From: Tolypeutes matacus
Lineage: Eukaryota; Chordata; Mammalia; Cingulata; Chlamyphoridae
Length of the DNA stretch: 64,000 nucleotides
Direction of reading: 5' to 3'
NCBI GenBank assembly: GCA_026826555.1
Contig: JAKSZT010054583.1
Location: forward strand, 2,039,590 to 2,103,589
In this document: positions 45,205-57,779 of the stretch, piece after piece
Position numbering within the stretch: position 1 is the stretch's first letter
Layout of the letters: each line of letters opens with the position of its first letter
Notes under the pieces: model-generated
The model's input: only the letters and a program-made list of their open reading frames with translations
Database searches by the model: none
Told to the model about the DNA's origin: nothing
Position numbers and translations under genes: made by a program

Positions 45205-45570
45205 ACTTGCAATTCACTGAATTCCCTGCCTCTGCATATGCTTTTCCTTCTGCCTAAATGCTTTTCTCCTCTCCAACGGTTTGGCCAACTCCTATTCAAT
45301 CATTAAGACCCAGCCCAAGTATCTCCTCCTTTCTAAAACAATCCATCTAGAACAAATGTCTCTAGCCTTTGTCTTTGTGCCACTACCATACCTAGTACAT
45401 TTCTCTACTCCAGCCTTTACCAAGATATACTGCAATTAAGTGCTTAAATGCCTTTTCCCCCTACAAAATGGTGAGTTCATTAAAGGCATGAACCACTCAT
45501 TTGAGGTTTACATTCCCAGAGCTTGACACAGTGCCTGGTAAACTGCAGGCATTCAGCAAAGATGAGCTCC
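45205..45570 (+). mobile_element. L2 LINE 3' part
   Basis: CCTTCTGCCTAAATGCTTTT, CAATCATTAAGACCCAGCCC, GTATCTCCTCCTTTCTAAAA and GCTTGACACAGTGCCTGGTA follow the L2 3' region. Confidence 0.7.
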
Positions 45571-45783
45571 CCAACTGAACTAAAAGTGGGAAAGTTTAAT
45601 TTTAAATGGTTAACATGCATTTGAAAGTGCAATTTCTCCTTACTTTCCAGAGATGAGAAAAGAAGACAGAATATGCAAACTAGCTACCATCACTTTGAAG
45701 TGATTAAATGGTCAGTAAAGAGGGCAAAGATGAAAGGTTCTGTGTATCCATTTAAGGTGCCTGAACAACAGAAGCCGCGGTGA

Positions 45784-45963
45784 GCCAAACATCTCTGCAA
45801 AAGTATGCCATCTGTAACCTGGGGGGCCAGCCTCCAGACCAAGGGGCACGTTCGACTTTATTGCTACTTCACCCTCGAACAGTCTGCTGAGAAGGCCCAC
45901 AGAGGTGCCATTAAGAAATGGAATGCCAGCCTGCAGTACTTTCACACAGTCATTAACATCTGA
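45784..45963 (+). other. Open-frame block on both strands, unrecognised
   Basis: A plus-strand frame is open from 45784 to TGA at 45961-45963 (59 codons, first Met at 45804; contains KGHVRLYCYFTLEQSAEKAH). The minus strand also has an open frame (45712-45945). The block is GC-richer than its surroundings and not a repeat I know. No clear splice sites bound it. It may be a decayed retrocopy, a conserved non-coding element or chance. Confidence 0.2.
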
Positions 45964-45969
45964 TAGTGT

Positions 45970-46528
45970 TTGATCTTCCAGTCGTGGCTGGAGTGACCCA
46001 GATTCAAACTGGTGATTATTAATGTCACATTTATATAGTCCTTCCTATTGGAACAGCACTTCATAGTCACTTATGAATCTGCTGGGAGATGCACACAGCT
46101 CACTGCAGAGTTCATGTGAACAATTCAAACTCCATCTTCTCAGATATAATACAGACAGTGTAACACTTCCTGGTGGGCCACTTGGAACTTCAGGCTCGGC
46201 CTAATTAGAATGTGAGTAAGATCCAAGGTTCTGAATGTGCTTAAGAGCTAGTGATCTAACTCACAATGCCACTAAAATGGAACATCCAGGCCAGTACGTA
46301 TGGTGGCATATGCCAACAGGCAATATTTAAGATTAATACAGGGTTTAACTACTTATTGCATATTTACACCAGCTTTTATTTGGGAAGTGGGAGAGATTAG
46401 AATATTATTATGGCTTAAAAAATATTAGGAGTGTAACTAAAATGGAGGTTGGATTATTTTCCAGCAAACTCTCTAAACTTTCCCAAATTAATTCCAATTT
46501 GGGTCAATGGACACACATTTAAACACAC
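45970..46528. other. Unannotated DNA
   Basis: No gene or repeat recognised. Confidence 0.4.
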
Positions 46529-46541
46529 ATAACATAGTTTT

Positions 46542-46912
46542 TTTTGTTTTTTGTTTTTAAGATTTATTTATTTCTCCCTCCCACCTCACTGTTTGCACTC
46601 GTTGTCTGCTCTCTGTGTCCATTCGTTGTGCGCTCTCTGTGTCTGTTCGTTTTCTCTTTAGGAGGCACCAGGAACCAAAACCGGGACCTCCCATGTGGGA
46701 GAGAAGGGCTCAATCGCTTGAGCCACCTCCACTCCCTGCTTTATTGTGTCTCTCATTGTGTTTCCTCTTTGCGTCATCTTGTTGTGTCAGCTCGCCATGC
46801 CTGCCCATCGCGTCAGCTTGCTGTCTTGCTTGTCTTCTTTAGGAGGGAACCAAACGCCGGACCTGCCATGTGGTAGGCGGGCACCCAAATGCTTGAGCCA
46901 CATCCGCTTCTC
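46542..46912 (-). mobile_element. DAS-like SINE (dimer)
   Basis: Two units are seen on the minus strand with heads TTGAGCCACCTCCACTCCCT and TTGAGCCACATCCGCTTCTC. The target-site duplication is ATAACATAGTTTT (46529-46541 and 46919-46931), with the preceding ACAC also shared. The plus-strand open frame of 110 codons (46544-46876) is a shadow. Confidence 0.92.
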
Positions 46913-47349
46913 AACACAATAACATAGTTTTAATCATTGTGAACTACTACACTGTATATTACTTTGAGTTCTACTTTTTAAATTTTCCACATTTCCCATG
47001 CATAAACATAGTATTCACATTTGCAATTTTTAGTATGAACCTAAGGATTCTATGTTATAAGTATATCAGATGAATAAGTTTCTCTTTAATAACACTGCAT
47101 TTTTTTTTCAGCCTATCATATTGAACTGTAATATAACCAATTAAAACTAGACTTTTTGGTAAGGGGATGTATATACTCTCTTTGGTCTTCAAAACAGCCA
47201 TCACTGAAGATTGAGTTGGTCGCATTGTATAATGAATAGAAAAACTAAGAGACTGTCTTATTTTTTAATTTGCTCCTGGATAATATGACAATTTTGAGTA
47301 AACTGTTAACTAATTTTAGTGAGGGACTTATGAAGTGAGAAGAATAATT

Positions 47350-48075
47350 CCAACTCCCATTTATTATCTGTGATGTGTCAGACATTGTACTAGGTACCTA
47401 ACAGAATTCTGAGTGTTATTATTTACATGTTACAAAAGAGGAAATTGAGATTCAGAGACAGAGTGGCTTTTTAAGCTCCTTGTGATCTCCCCTACACCAA
47501 AGCCTGAAAAGCCCAAAAGAACCTGGAAATTACTAATAATGGAAACTACATACAGTTTTCAAAGTCCTTTTCTGTATATACCTCCCTGAAATTACGTCCT
47601 TCAAATCCAGTGTTTTAGAGTTGAGGAACTTTTGAGTTTAAAAAGCCATCAGAAAACAAGTTAGTTCAGGACCCTCATTTTACAGTTGTGGAAACTGAGG
47701 TACAGAGTAGGTAAGAAGTTCAGAAAATTAAGTGACTTTCCAAGATCACATGCCTACTTAGGAGGAAAGACCAAAATTATCTAAAAGTATTTAATATAGA
47801 ATATAAACATAGAAATATTTACAAAACAATAAAACATCATCAATTTTAGGTAAGCTGCAAACGCTTGCTTACTTTCTCCTCTCTTTCCTTCCTTCTTTCT
47901 AAATATTTACCGGCAAACATTAATTTATTTAGGAACTGCCAAATCAGAGCTCAGTATAGGAAGCTGAGTTATGAACTAACAGGCGGTTTCTCCATCAGCA
48001 AATTGGGGATAACTTGGTTAGCCCACCTCACAGGATGCAGTGCAGATAATGAGATAAATCTTCAAGTGCTCTGTG
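47350..48075. mobile_element. MIR-type fragments
   Basis: 47350-47480 and 47640-47775 read as antisense MIR-like pieces (TTACAAAAGAGGAAATTGAG; TTTACAGTTGTGGAAACTGA, GTGACTTTCCAAGATCACAT). 47900-48075 is a sense MIR-like piece (CAGCAAATTGGGGATAACTT, CCTCACAGGATGCAGTGCAG). Confidence 0.55.
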
Positions 48076-48079
48076 TATT

Positions 48080-48890
48080 TTGGAGGTATTAGTCTCATTA
48101 TACTAAAGAAGTCCAGAGTTAAAACATGATAATTTCTGGACAAATAAGTTGGCTCAGCTCTTCAATAGGAAGGCTGACTCACTGCCAATTTAGCCCTGGA
48201 ACCTGAGACATTAAAATAATAATCTTAAGGAACTGGGTTTCCCAGCAAGCTGGTTGAAGTCACTTAGAGGATTAGCTTTTCACCCCTGGAATTTAAATCA
48301 GGGGATTTCTTGAGTGAAAGATAGTCTGTCATCCTTGTTTTAACATACAAGGCAACCCCACAACTTGTCTGAAGACACTTATCTCCATTTGTTTTTTTTA
48401 AGGTTACAGAGTAGCATAGGTGCATTACAAAGAGGGAAGTCACACAGTTTCCTTGTTAGCAACACTCAATCTTACTTCTATTAATAAGGCATCCATTTGC
48501 TATATGACTTACATTTCATTGATCACTTTGGGGTGGAAAGAAGGGATATTTGTTCAGCTTCTTTTTCTCATACTCCATAATGTTTCTCTGGATTTATTCA
48601 GATAAGGGGGAAAACAGCTCAGAAACTTCAGCTGGGAAAAATATCCCCTTTCTGGAAATGTTAGCTATAAAAACAGAGTACTGGCTTCTATTTGTCTTTA
48701 TTTTATATATTACATTAAAATGGTCCACAGGCTCCTACCCTGTAAAATGAGGGTGGCCATTTGCTAACTTTATAGTCTTGTTACAAAAATGAGATTATAA
48801 ACTTAAAGCTTGCTAACACTGACAGCGCTACATATTATTAGGTTTGGGATGTGGGGTGGTTTCCACTTTGAGGCATATCTGGCTCCCTAG
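48080..48890. other. Unannotated DNA
   Basis: No gene or repeat recognised. The short plus-strand open frames at 48420-48750 have no recognisable features. Confidence 0.4.
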
Positions 48891-48894
48891 ATTT

Positions 48895-49560
48895 TTGCAG
48901 CCATTCACTCAGTAGATATTTATTAAACATCTACTATGTGCCAGGCACCATTCTAAGAGTTGGAGTTAGAGCAGTAGATAAGACAGCATATAGTCATCTT
49001 CTGGAACACACAGCTATAACAAGTACGTATCAGATAGTGGTAAGTGCTAAGGAGAAAGGACAAGAGGGTTGAGGACAGCTGGGTGGTGGTGGTAAGGGCA
49101 GGGGCAATGCTATATTTTAAAAAAGTATTTCCTCCCCCCCCTTGTTGTTTGCGCTCACTGTCTGCTCTCTTTGTCTGTTCCTTGTGTGCTTTCTGTGTCT
49201 GCTCGTATTCTTTTTTAGGAGGCACCGGGAACTGAACCTGGGACCTCCCATGTGGGAGGGAGGTCCCTAAAATCACTTGAGCCACCTCCGTTCCCTGCTT
49301 GTTGTATCTCATACTATGTTTCCTCAGTTAGTCTCTTCATTGCATCATCTTGTTGCATCAGCCCGACGTGTCAGCTCGCTGTCTTACTCGTCTTCTTTAG
49401 GAGGCACCGAAAAACAAATCCAGGACCTCCCATGTGGTAGGCAGCCCCCCAACTGCTCAAGCCACATCAACTTCCAGGGACAATGCTATTTTAAGAGGGC
49501 GAGTAGGGAAGGCCTCCCTGATATCAGAAAGCTCTGGAGCAGGGATCTGAAAGGAAGGAG
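48895..49560 (-). mobile_element. L2 LINE fragment, antisense, split by a SINE
   Basis: CACTCAGTAGATATTTATTA, CATCTACTATGTGCCAGGCA and GATAGTGGTAAGTGCTAAGG lie on the left. TAGGGAAGGCCTCCCTGATA and GGGATCTGAAAGGAAGGAGT lie right of the SINE. Confidence 0.75.
49121..49475 (-). mobile_element. DAS-like SINE (dimer)
   Basis: Two units with minus-strand heads TTGAGCCACCTCCGTTCCCT and CAAGCCACATCAACTTCC. The target-site duplication is GGGCAATGCTATATTTTAA (49102-49120) and GGGACAATGCTATTTTAA (49477-49494). Confidence 0.92.
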
Positions 49561-49564
49561 TGAG

Positions 49565-51035
49565 CCATGATCCCATCTAGAAAGGTCCTTTTATTTAAGC
49601 TCGAAACAAAGTCTGGCAAAAACAAGGAGATTAACTGTGAAACTCAGGAATGTTAAAACATACAAATATTAAGGCTTTAAATGATAGTTTGAACCAGCTC
49701 TCAATTTCTCTCAAATGATCTTTAAGCCTTGTTTAGCCACAGCTTAATCTTTTTTCCTGACTAAAATGCCTCACAGTATCTCCTCACATAATGACTAAAA
49801 GGGAGAGTTTTCCAGTTACATCGTGCAAACAGCCAAAGTAGATAATTCAGGTGAAAATTTCCACTCTGAGACCCTGATTATTTGATTTGGCTATGAGCAT
49901 GCAGTAGGAAAAAATGAGCTGGAGTTAGCTGATTTTGCTACTGGCCATGCCCAGAGTAAAAAAGTTCAAAGGAAATTGGACAGTTATCTAGGTCTTAGAA
50001 CCGTGAGTCTTTTATAATTATTTTAATTAAAAATAAGACAAAACAAAACAAAACAAAAATTAAAAAAAAATCCAAACATGGCACATAAAACAAAACAAAA
50101 AATCAAGTAAACCAGGGAGCTACAACAGTTCTCTCATTTGCTATGTAGACGCAACAAGCAGTGAAAATGACTGGTTTAAGTTAGTTTTACTTCTTCTATG
50201 TTCTACAGCCATGGCAACAATGGATGACAGGAGATAACCCGAATTTTAACAACTGAAGAAGAAAAAGCAAAGAAACAAAATGGGCAAAACAAACAAACAA
50301 ACAAACAAACAAACAAAAAAACACCTCTTGTAATCAATGTCCACATAACTGTGTAAGCAAGAATTTTTCAATGCTTGATAATAAAGCTTTCAGATGTATC
50401 AGAGTAATTATGAACAGAAACTGAGACTGTTTTATCATATTTTATTGAAACTCTCTGACATATCTAGAAAAATATAGATAATATAATGTTATATTATAGA
50501 TATAATGTGGACATGAGCCTCCATATAGTATGACTATGGGCAATTTTAAAGTGCCTCATATGTTGTATGTTGTAAATTTGTCAGATAAGTTTTGAAACCT
50601 TTCTAGTGATACAGCTGTGTTATATTTCTTAAACTAACACAATTTAGCATGACCAGAGAAAAACAGACAGTCATTCATTCAACAAATTCTGGAGATACAA
50701 AAGTCAGGAAACGGAGGATAAACTTTTTCAACAGTACATTAACGACATTTTAAAATAATATGTTCAATATCTTTTTTTTTTTTGTCAGACACCTTTCAGG
50801 TGAAGTACCTCAAAATTTAAAGCAATGATACAATTATTAGTCTGGAAAAATATACACTATGGCGTATCTAAAAAGTCTGGGGGTGTAAAGGAAAGCAATG
50901 CATTCATTATGTTTGTTTTTTCAGAATAACAATTGTACCTATTGCTTTAAATTTGGAGGCACTTCACAGGAAAACATGGTGCATACTATTTGGAAACATA
51001 ATGAACATTACATTTTCAAAATGTTTCCTGATTTC
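49565..51035. other. Unannotated DNA with A-rich tracts
   Basis: A-rich (AAAAC)n and (CAAA)n tracts lie at 50035-50115 and 50291-50320. No gene recognised. Confidence 0.45.
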
Positions 51036-51039
51036 TGGG

Positions 51040-51135
51040 CTCCGAGTACTGGTTGTGTGTCTACTATGTGCCAGGTACTGTGTTTGGTATGAAATACGGG
51101 ATGAACGTGGCTCCTCCCTCATGCTGCTGACCATC
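51040..51135 (-). mobile_element. L2 3' end, antisense
   Basis: GTGTCTACTATGTGCCAGGT and ACTGTGTTTGGTATGAAATA match the antisense L2 end. Confidence 0.6.
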
Positions 51136-51139
51136 TACT

Positions 51140-54100
51140 CATGGGAGCAGAACACAAGTCAAGCTACTTTAAACCCCCACCCCCCAAATATCATTATTCC
51201 ATCTGTTTCTAATTTCAGCACTGCAATGAATAATAATTTTGGTTTCTATGGGTAAGGAGGGGGAGAAAGAGTGTGATTTTTCAGATTTATCCCTTAAAAT
51301 TCAGAAGGTCAAAAATATGTTTCCTATCCCTCAATATGGAGCAAAGCCTGTTCTGCTTTTAACACTTTGGCAGTACTCGAGGACCTGCTTTTGGCTGTTG
51401 GCCTGCCAAGCTGCTTCAACTTATAGAAGGCTCACAAAGGGATGATTAGGTTAGTTAAACACAAACATCTTTTCTGTGTATTTCATTCCCTCCCATTTCA
51501 TTCCCAAAGACATAAAAGCCTAAAGCATTTCAGAAGTCGGGGAGGGGGGGCAAGTTATTGATCACTTCAGCAACCTTCTCAAGATTTGTGTAAATAAGAA
51601 CTCAGGCACCTCAATGAAATTATTCACATGATCCTTGTGATGAAAAAGCATAGCATCAGAGAGCAATTCCAAATGCCTATAAAGCACATGCATTTTCTTA
51701 CAAGAAACATCTGTGATTCTCTAATGCAACTTCAGCCCTAACTTTATCTCTTTCTAAAAATTATGTAACATGCATAGATTTCAAGCACTGAACATACTTA
51801 TTAATTACACAGTCAAAGAAGAATTTAAAATGTCATCTCTTTTTTACCACACATTATAAAAAATATTCCAACACAACAGGGCTAAGCAGTCTTCTTATGT
51901 AAAATCTGGCAGTTCTCTAAATTGTTTGGTAGAAATATTTTAAAGCAAAACAAAATGCCACATTATCTAGCCCTTTTTAAGATCACAAATAAGGAACTTA
52001 AATCATCCAAGCATGTAAATAATATAGTTGGAAATATCAACTGCAGTTAAGTTATGAGTTCTTTCCAATTACCATATTATTTGCTTATCAGTGGAATAAA
52101 AGAAACAAAAGAAGTAAAAATGCCCCTGGTGAAACTAGAACATGTTTGAAATCAACTGATTTACTATTATTAGACTGAAAGAGTAGGGTGTGTGTGTGTG
52201 TGTGTGTGTGTGTACACACAGAAGTTAGCATTTTAACTCGGGCAGAGGAGCTGGCCAATACAGAAAGAGATTTTAATAGTCTTTCTATTTCAACCTTAGT
52301 TACTGTGGGTTTTGTCACTATAGCAATGGGCCTGGGTGGGACCATGTCTGGCAAGCTGGGGTGCTCAGCTGGTAAAACAACATAAACCTCATTTTACCTC
52401 TAGCTGAGCCAATTTCCTCCAAGAAGGTCTGCTTAATTGAAAGACAGGTTCCAAGGATAAAGGAAATGAAAAGGAAAACCCTAACCATCGGTTGATGGGT
52501 ACATCTTCACAGTACATTGCTATATTAAACCTACTTGTACCTTCTCCTAGATTTGATTAAAGGCTTCAAATATTGTTAGTTATTGGTAATACTTGGGATT
52601 TGGGCAGAAACCTAACCTCAAGGATCTCAGTACTCTTTATTAGCCTGGGTTAATTTCAGCTGTCTCTACAAGGGCTACATGAAACATGGCATTTACAAAT
52701 TTGGATTATACAGCACTATTTATTACATGATGGAAGGCTTCCAAAAATTCCAGAAGTTGAAATTTATGTGAGTCAACTACTGTTCAATGCAAAGAAGCAC
52801 TATATTCTATAGGATGTTTTTGCCAGGATTGAAAGAGCTCACGTAAAAACATTCTTAATTAGGACCATCTTAGCATCTCACCTATTAGATACCCTTGAGC
52901 TATAGGTTTTATGTTTCATGTGGGCCATGAAAACAGAGCTCCCCAGTCCTATTATCAATCCATTCACCCCTAATCATGATCGTGTATATTTTCTTATTTT
53001 CAGATTTAATAAGCCAAATATATCAGGTAGCTATTCAAAGATTTAAACTACCAGAGTTTTAAAAAGGTTTCGGTGTTCAGAGATTTCAAGCCCATCGGAG
53101 GGGGTGTGTGGGCCGATCTGGAGGGTTAAGTCCCTGTGGAATGGTGACATTATTTGCTGATTTTTTACCCTGTTTTACAAATATTCTTATTGACCTCTCC
53201 CTACCCTTTTAATGTGCTTTAATGAAACTTAATGGACCCACAAGAAGAAAAAGAGAAGAATTTGAAGGAAAGCTAGTACACCAAATGATCTCCAGTGACC
53301 TGAAAAGATAATTGTAATGATAGATTTCTAAAGGATGAGGGAAAAAAACTTGAAGAAATTAGCTACTTACAATATTCTATCAGATAACCTTCCCCCTCAC
53401 TTTTTTTCCCCCCTTTGGAGAAATCCAAACTTCTGTACCAAGTTTCTTTAAAATTTCCTTTACTGAAATGTCTACTGTGCTTACTTAAAGCAAAGGGCCA
53501 TCCTAGAAAATTAGGAGCAATATTGTATCATATAAAGTGGTGGCTACTTTATATGTTTCTTTTTAAAGACAACAAAAAGGGGGAAAGGTGGTTAAGAAAA
53601 CATCACAGGAAACCATATAACCTTTATTTAAATTAAAAGCAATCACAGCCTGATTCTTGGAACACACTCCAAATGCTTTTTGGCTTGCAGCTGCTACATG
53701 CAGCCAATATTGTGTGTAATTGGAAACATTTCAAACAGAATTGTTACCAAAGTCAAAGACCATAATTGCGAGCTGTGGGATCTGTGTCTTAGATAAAAGA
53801 AGGGCAGCTGAGTGAGAGCGCTCCACACCAAGGAGTGTACTTAAGGGTCTGCGTGTGACTGCAATATTTTTACTGTATTATTGACAAATCTTTCTTTCCA
53901 GGGACCCAATGAGAAAAGAAGGAAACACTGAAAACTATACTAAGAGTAAAAGCTGTTGGGTGCTATAAATCAATAATTGGGACAAAAATCTTAGAAAGGA
54001 GCACATGACTTCAGTACTAGAACAACTGTAATAACACAGCTCTAACTTTTTTTTTTTTAAAATATAATCCACTAAAAATGAAAGACATGTCTTCCTAGAG

Positions 54101-54400
54101 TTCATTCCAAATCTATCAATGAGAAAATAACAACTTCAATTTAATTAGTCAGTTGTTTTTTTAGGATCTCTTAGGACCAAACTTATGGACAGGGGGAAAA
54201 TAAGTTAAGGTAAATGACTGCTGCTTGCTAGTTTACAGCTCTAAGTTTTAAAATGTTTACACAGGCTTCTGCCTTGCTGATATTTTTATTTTTACTTTAA
54301 ATTTAAAATCTCTCTTTATAGGAAAATGAACCTGGAATGGTCTAATCAGTTCAAGCTGGGCAATCATTCTTTTTCCTGTAGGGGCCCCTTCAGAAGTGAC
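51140..54400. other. Unannotated DNA
   Basis: AT-rich without a recognised young repeat. It contains (GT)n at 52188-52212. The short open frames (51239, 52088, 53415) carry no protein-family features. Confidence 0.4.
52188..52220. repeat. (GT)n-(AC)n microsatellite
   Basis: About twelve GT units run directly into TACACACAC, making a partly self-complementary repeat. Confidence 0.95.
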
Positions 54401-54409
54401 CAAAATGCA

Positions 54410-56640
54410 TTTACAGTTCAGTCTAAAACAAGTGCATAGAACAGAGACTCAGGAAGAATTATTACATTCCCCCCGAGGGGTTTGATCTGCGACCCCCCCC
54501 CTCCAGTACCTGGAAATAGTCTTTGCCAGTGGACGCATGGCTCAGGAACAGTTCCTGGAAAAACCATGTCATTCTGGCACTGGGGGAAGCAATCCGATTA
54601 TCCTGTCATATCTGTGCCAGCAGTGTCATGACATCAGCATACTCCCAACTTGTAGGACATGTCTCTTCCCACCATCCCTCCTTCAGGAGAGAGAGGAAGG
54701 GGGTAAATCAAGGTTGATGTAGATTCCCTATGCAATTTCAGTCCAGGCCATTCTCACTTTTCCAAAATGTACATACCGACGCACACGTAGTGAAGCCCTT
54801 GGCTTCAGTTCAGTGCGGCTACAAACAAGGAGGTGTAGAGACTGGCTGAGCTAAGGCACTACAGCTGTGTGTGTCCAGAGACAGAGCAGTCCAGAAACTC
54901 GGGCTGCTCAGTTTCTCTGATGTCCCCTTGGTCCACGACACTCTGTTCAGAAGCACTAGCTCCATATGGTGCCTGGGGTTTCCAGGTGCTGCAGCAAGTG
55001 TGGGACTTGGCACCAGGATTATTTTACTTTCCTCTCCCAATTTATTTGCTTATACCGAGATTCTAAAGACAATAGTAAATGCTCTAATCTGTGCCCAGAA
55101 GAAAAAGAAGTAATGGTCCCTTAAAATACAACCAACCAACCAACCAACCAAGAAACAACTCATTTATGTTCCTAACTCCTTCACTTCATTGTGGAATAAT
55201 TACACACAGATCTAAGCAACTTGAATGTTCCCACACTAAAAAGCATTAAAAAATGATATTATTTTACATAAAATGGAAAGAAAAAGAGAGCCATTTCTCC
55301 AAAGGGAGGAGTCTAACTTGGTCAAGTGACATTTTTAACGATTCTAACATAGACAAGCATAGAGTACAGAGAACAAGTAACTTGATTACTAGTAATGGCA
55401 ATCTTTTCAGAAAATCATTTCCCATGGGAAACAACCAAATATATAAGTAGAGGCCATTTAAAGAGCTATCTAATTAGTGGAAAATGATTTTTAAAGATTC
55501 TGATTCCATTTCATTGGAATCCAACTCTTCGTATTTTGTTTTCAAGAGATTATAAAAGGTTTTAGAAAAATTATCTTATGCTGCTACATTTAAAAATTCA
55601 GCTTACTTAAAAAAATCCTTAAAGAAATTTCAAATTTTACTTTTTTATTGGCTTTTCAGAATTATGATAGGACAGGCTATTAGGAACAACCAGACTTTAC
55701 CCACATCTGATTCTAAACTTAATAGTTCAGCTATTAACCCTAAGTGCTATTTTATCCCCCAGCTATTAAATTTTATTTCGTTGACCCAAGCTGACTCATT
55801 ACAACCCCCTTTATTAAAGAGACAAATGGTGGTTCCATGGACCTTGATTATAAAAAACATGATAAACTTTTTAAGCTGGCAGAACTGATTGGATCTGTCA
55901 CTTTTGTAAAATATATCACTTTTCTTTCAAAAACTTCTGAATCAACAGGCTTACTCAGTGATAAATCCTCAATTAGTACCAAATTAAGGATGGAAAATTT
56001 AGTTGACTAATTCCATTCATTCACAACAGTATACCTATCTCTATGCACCATCCATATTTTTCTTGTCTCTCTCTTTTTTTTTTTTTTTTTTTTGATGCTT
56101 ATCCACAAGAATGAGTCACTTTGTTAGCCACAACTTATTAAACTTAGAGATTTTCTAGTTCATCAGCAAGTGGGCTAACCTTAACTGTAGACAATATCCA
56201 TTTATTTCTAGCACCTTTTAGTTTTAATGTGTAGAACAGATACATTGTTAACCTTTAAATCCTTCATATAAACATTTCTGGAAGAGCTTGTAAAATATCT
56301 CCTTCTGTGTTTCCTGACTCGCCAGTCGATGGCACTTAGGAACCTTCTGGTACCAGCAGAGTGCTGTATTTTGCTTTCTTCAGGCTCCAACTGGGCTACA
56401 ATGACAGATTCCTGTCCCAGCCACCTAGGTTAGGACCACATTGGAGGCAAACTGAATGGGCTCCACCAGACAGCAAGATAAATGACTGCTGCTTAAGTTT
56501 AAAATCCCCTGGTGGGAGTAAATATTGTTCAAGAGAAAAAGGCTTGACAAATATTGGATCATCCTTTCAGAGCTGTCTTGATTAAAGCAGAATCTTTGGA
56601 TTAAGTTGGTGCTCAATTCAAAATGTAGTTATTTTGCTGT
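54410..56640. other. Unannotated DNA
   Basis: Mixed composition; 54470-55050 is GC-richer, with short frames on both strands that I do not recognise. (AACC)n lies at 55130-55151 and poly-T at 56078-56093. Confidence 0.4.
55130..55151. repeat. (AACC)n microsatellite
   Basis: Five tandem AACC units. Confidence 0.9.
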
Positions 56641-56678
56641 CATGTTTTTTTTTTTTTGTTTGTTTGTTTTCTTCCTAG

Positions 56679-56815
56679 AGTCTGAAAACAGACATATTGT
56701 TGGGGATGGCCAAACAAGGCTGCCGCCTCCCAAGGGGCTAGAGTCCACTCCTGATAATAGAAGGCGTCTGAACACTGCCACTTCAGTGAGGGTAATGGAG
56801 ACAGCCGAGGCTTAG
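56679..56815 (+). other. Candidate exon behind a strong acceptor-like signal
   Basis: A long T-rich tract and TTTTCTTCCTAG (AG at 56677-56678) precede a frame open to TAG at 56813-56815 (contains GDGQTRLPPPKGLESTPDNR). It lies about 1 kb left of the CpG island on the plus strand. No upstream exon is visible, and the T-run could be an old retroelement tail. Confidence 0.2.
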
Positions 56816-57603
56816 TGGGAAAGGCCAGTTGTCACCTACGTGACAGGCAGCAGCTGAGCTCACACATCTGGAGCTGGAAGAGGGCAAACAGTCAGCAACC
56901 CTCACCCATCCACACCGTGGGACTGTCTGCAGGGATAGATGGAAGTTCCCTTTACTGCAAAAGTACATTGAAAAGAATCTGAGGGGGAATCGCGTCAATT
57001 ATATAACCTCAATGGCAGACACAGCCCTCTGAAGTATTGATTAAAATGAGGTGGTAGACAAGACTGCACACACACACACAGATACAGTTTCATTAAGGAT
57101 AACGCATCCTTTCTAAAAACCATCCTAAAAGGCACGCAGATATACACGCTTTTGAAAGGACAAATGCAGCTGAACTCCTCAGGAGGCAAGATCTTTATGT
57201 GTTCATTTCCTTTAGGTTGTCCCCATGGTGTGTTCCTCGTCTTGTTCTGCAGTTCTGCCTCCGATGCTCTTTTAAAAATCACCAACCAAACGCGTTTGGC
57301 TTTTGATTGAGAATTCTCCTTCAGCAAGCTGGGACTCAGCATGGAGCCAGCCGCCCTCCATTCCTCCCCCTCACCCACCTCGTTCTTCAGCCTCCTGCAG
57401 ACAATCTGTGGACAATTTTCCCAAAGTCCCAAAAATAACACGGCACTGCCAAAAATCACTGGCGATGCCGTTTGTTTTGCTTAGAGGGCCATGAAAATTG
57501 AACAGCTTTCTTCTGCATCTTGAGTCCCGGTCCTGCTAATAATTAATATGTCTAGTTTCTTCAACTTTTTCTGTCTAAAGGAAGGAAGACGCTCCCATTT
57601 TCT

Positions 57604-57624
57604 CCCCCCCCCCCCCCCCCCCCC
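57604..57624. repeat. Run of 21 C
   Basis: An uninterrupted C homopolymer (G on the minus strand) about 160 bases left of the CpG island. Its length may be affected by sequencing or assembly. Confidence 0.9.
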
Positions 57625-57753
57625 AGTACATGCTGCATTCAGAAAACACCAACGCCGAGAGGGGAGGAAAAGATGATGCAGAATCCCTGCCAAACAAGCA
57701 ACCGGCCCTCTCCCCAGTGCCTTAGCAGGGAGCCAGAACCCTCCCTCCAGACA

Positions 57754-57766
57754 CCAGTAGGTGACA
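57754..57766 (+). promoter_or_regulatory. CTCF-like motif at the CpG-island edge
   Basis: CCAGTAGGTGACA differs from the core CCAGTAGGTGGCA at one base. Motif match only. Confidence 0.3.
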
Positions 57767-57779
57767 GGCGATCCTAAGC

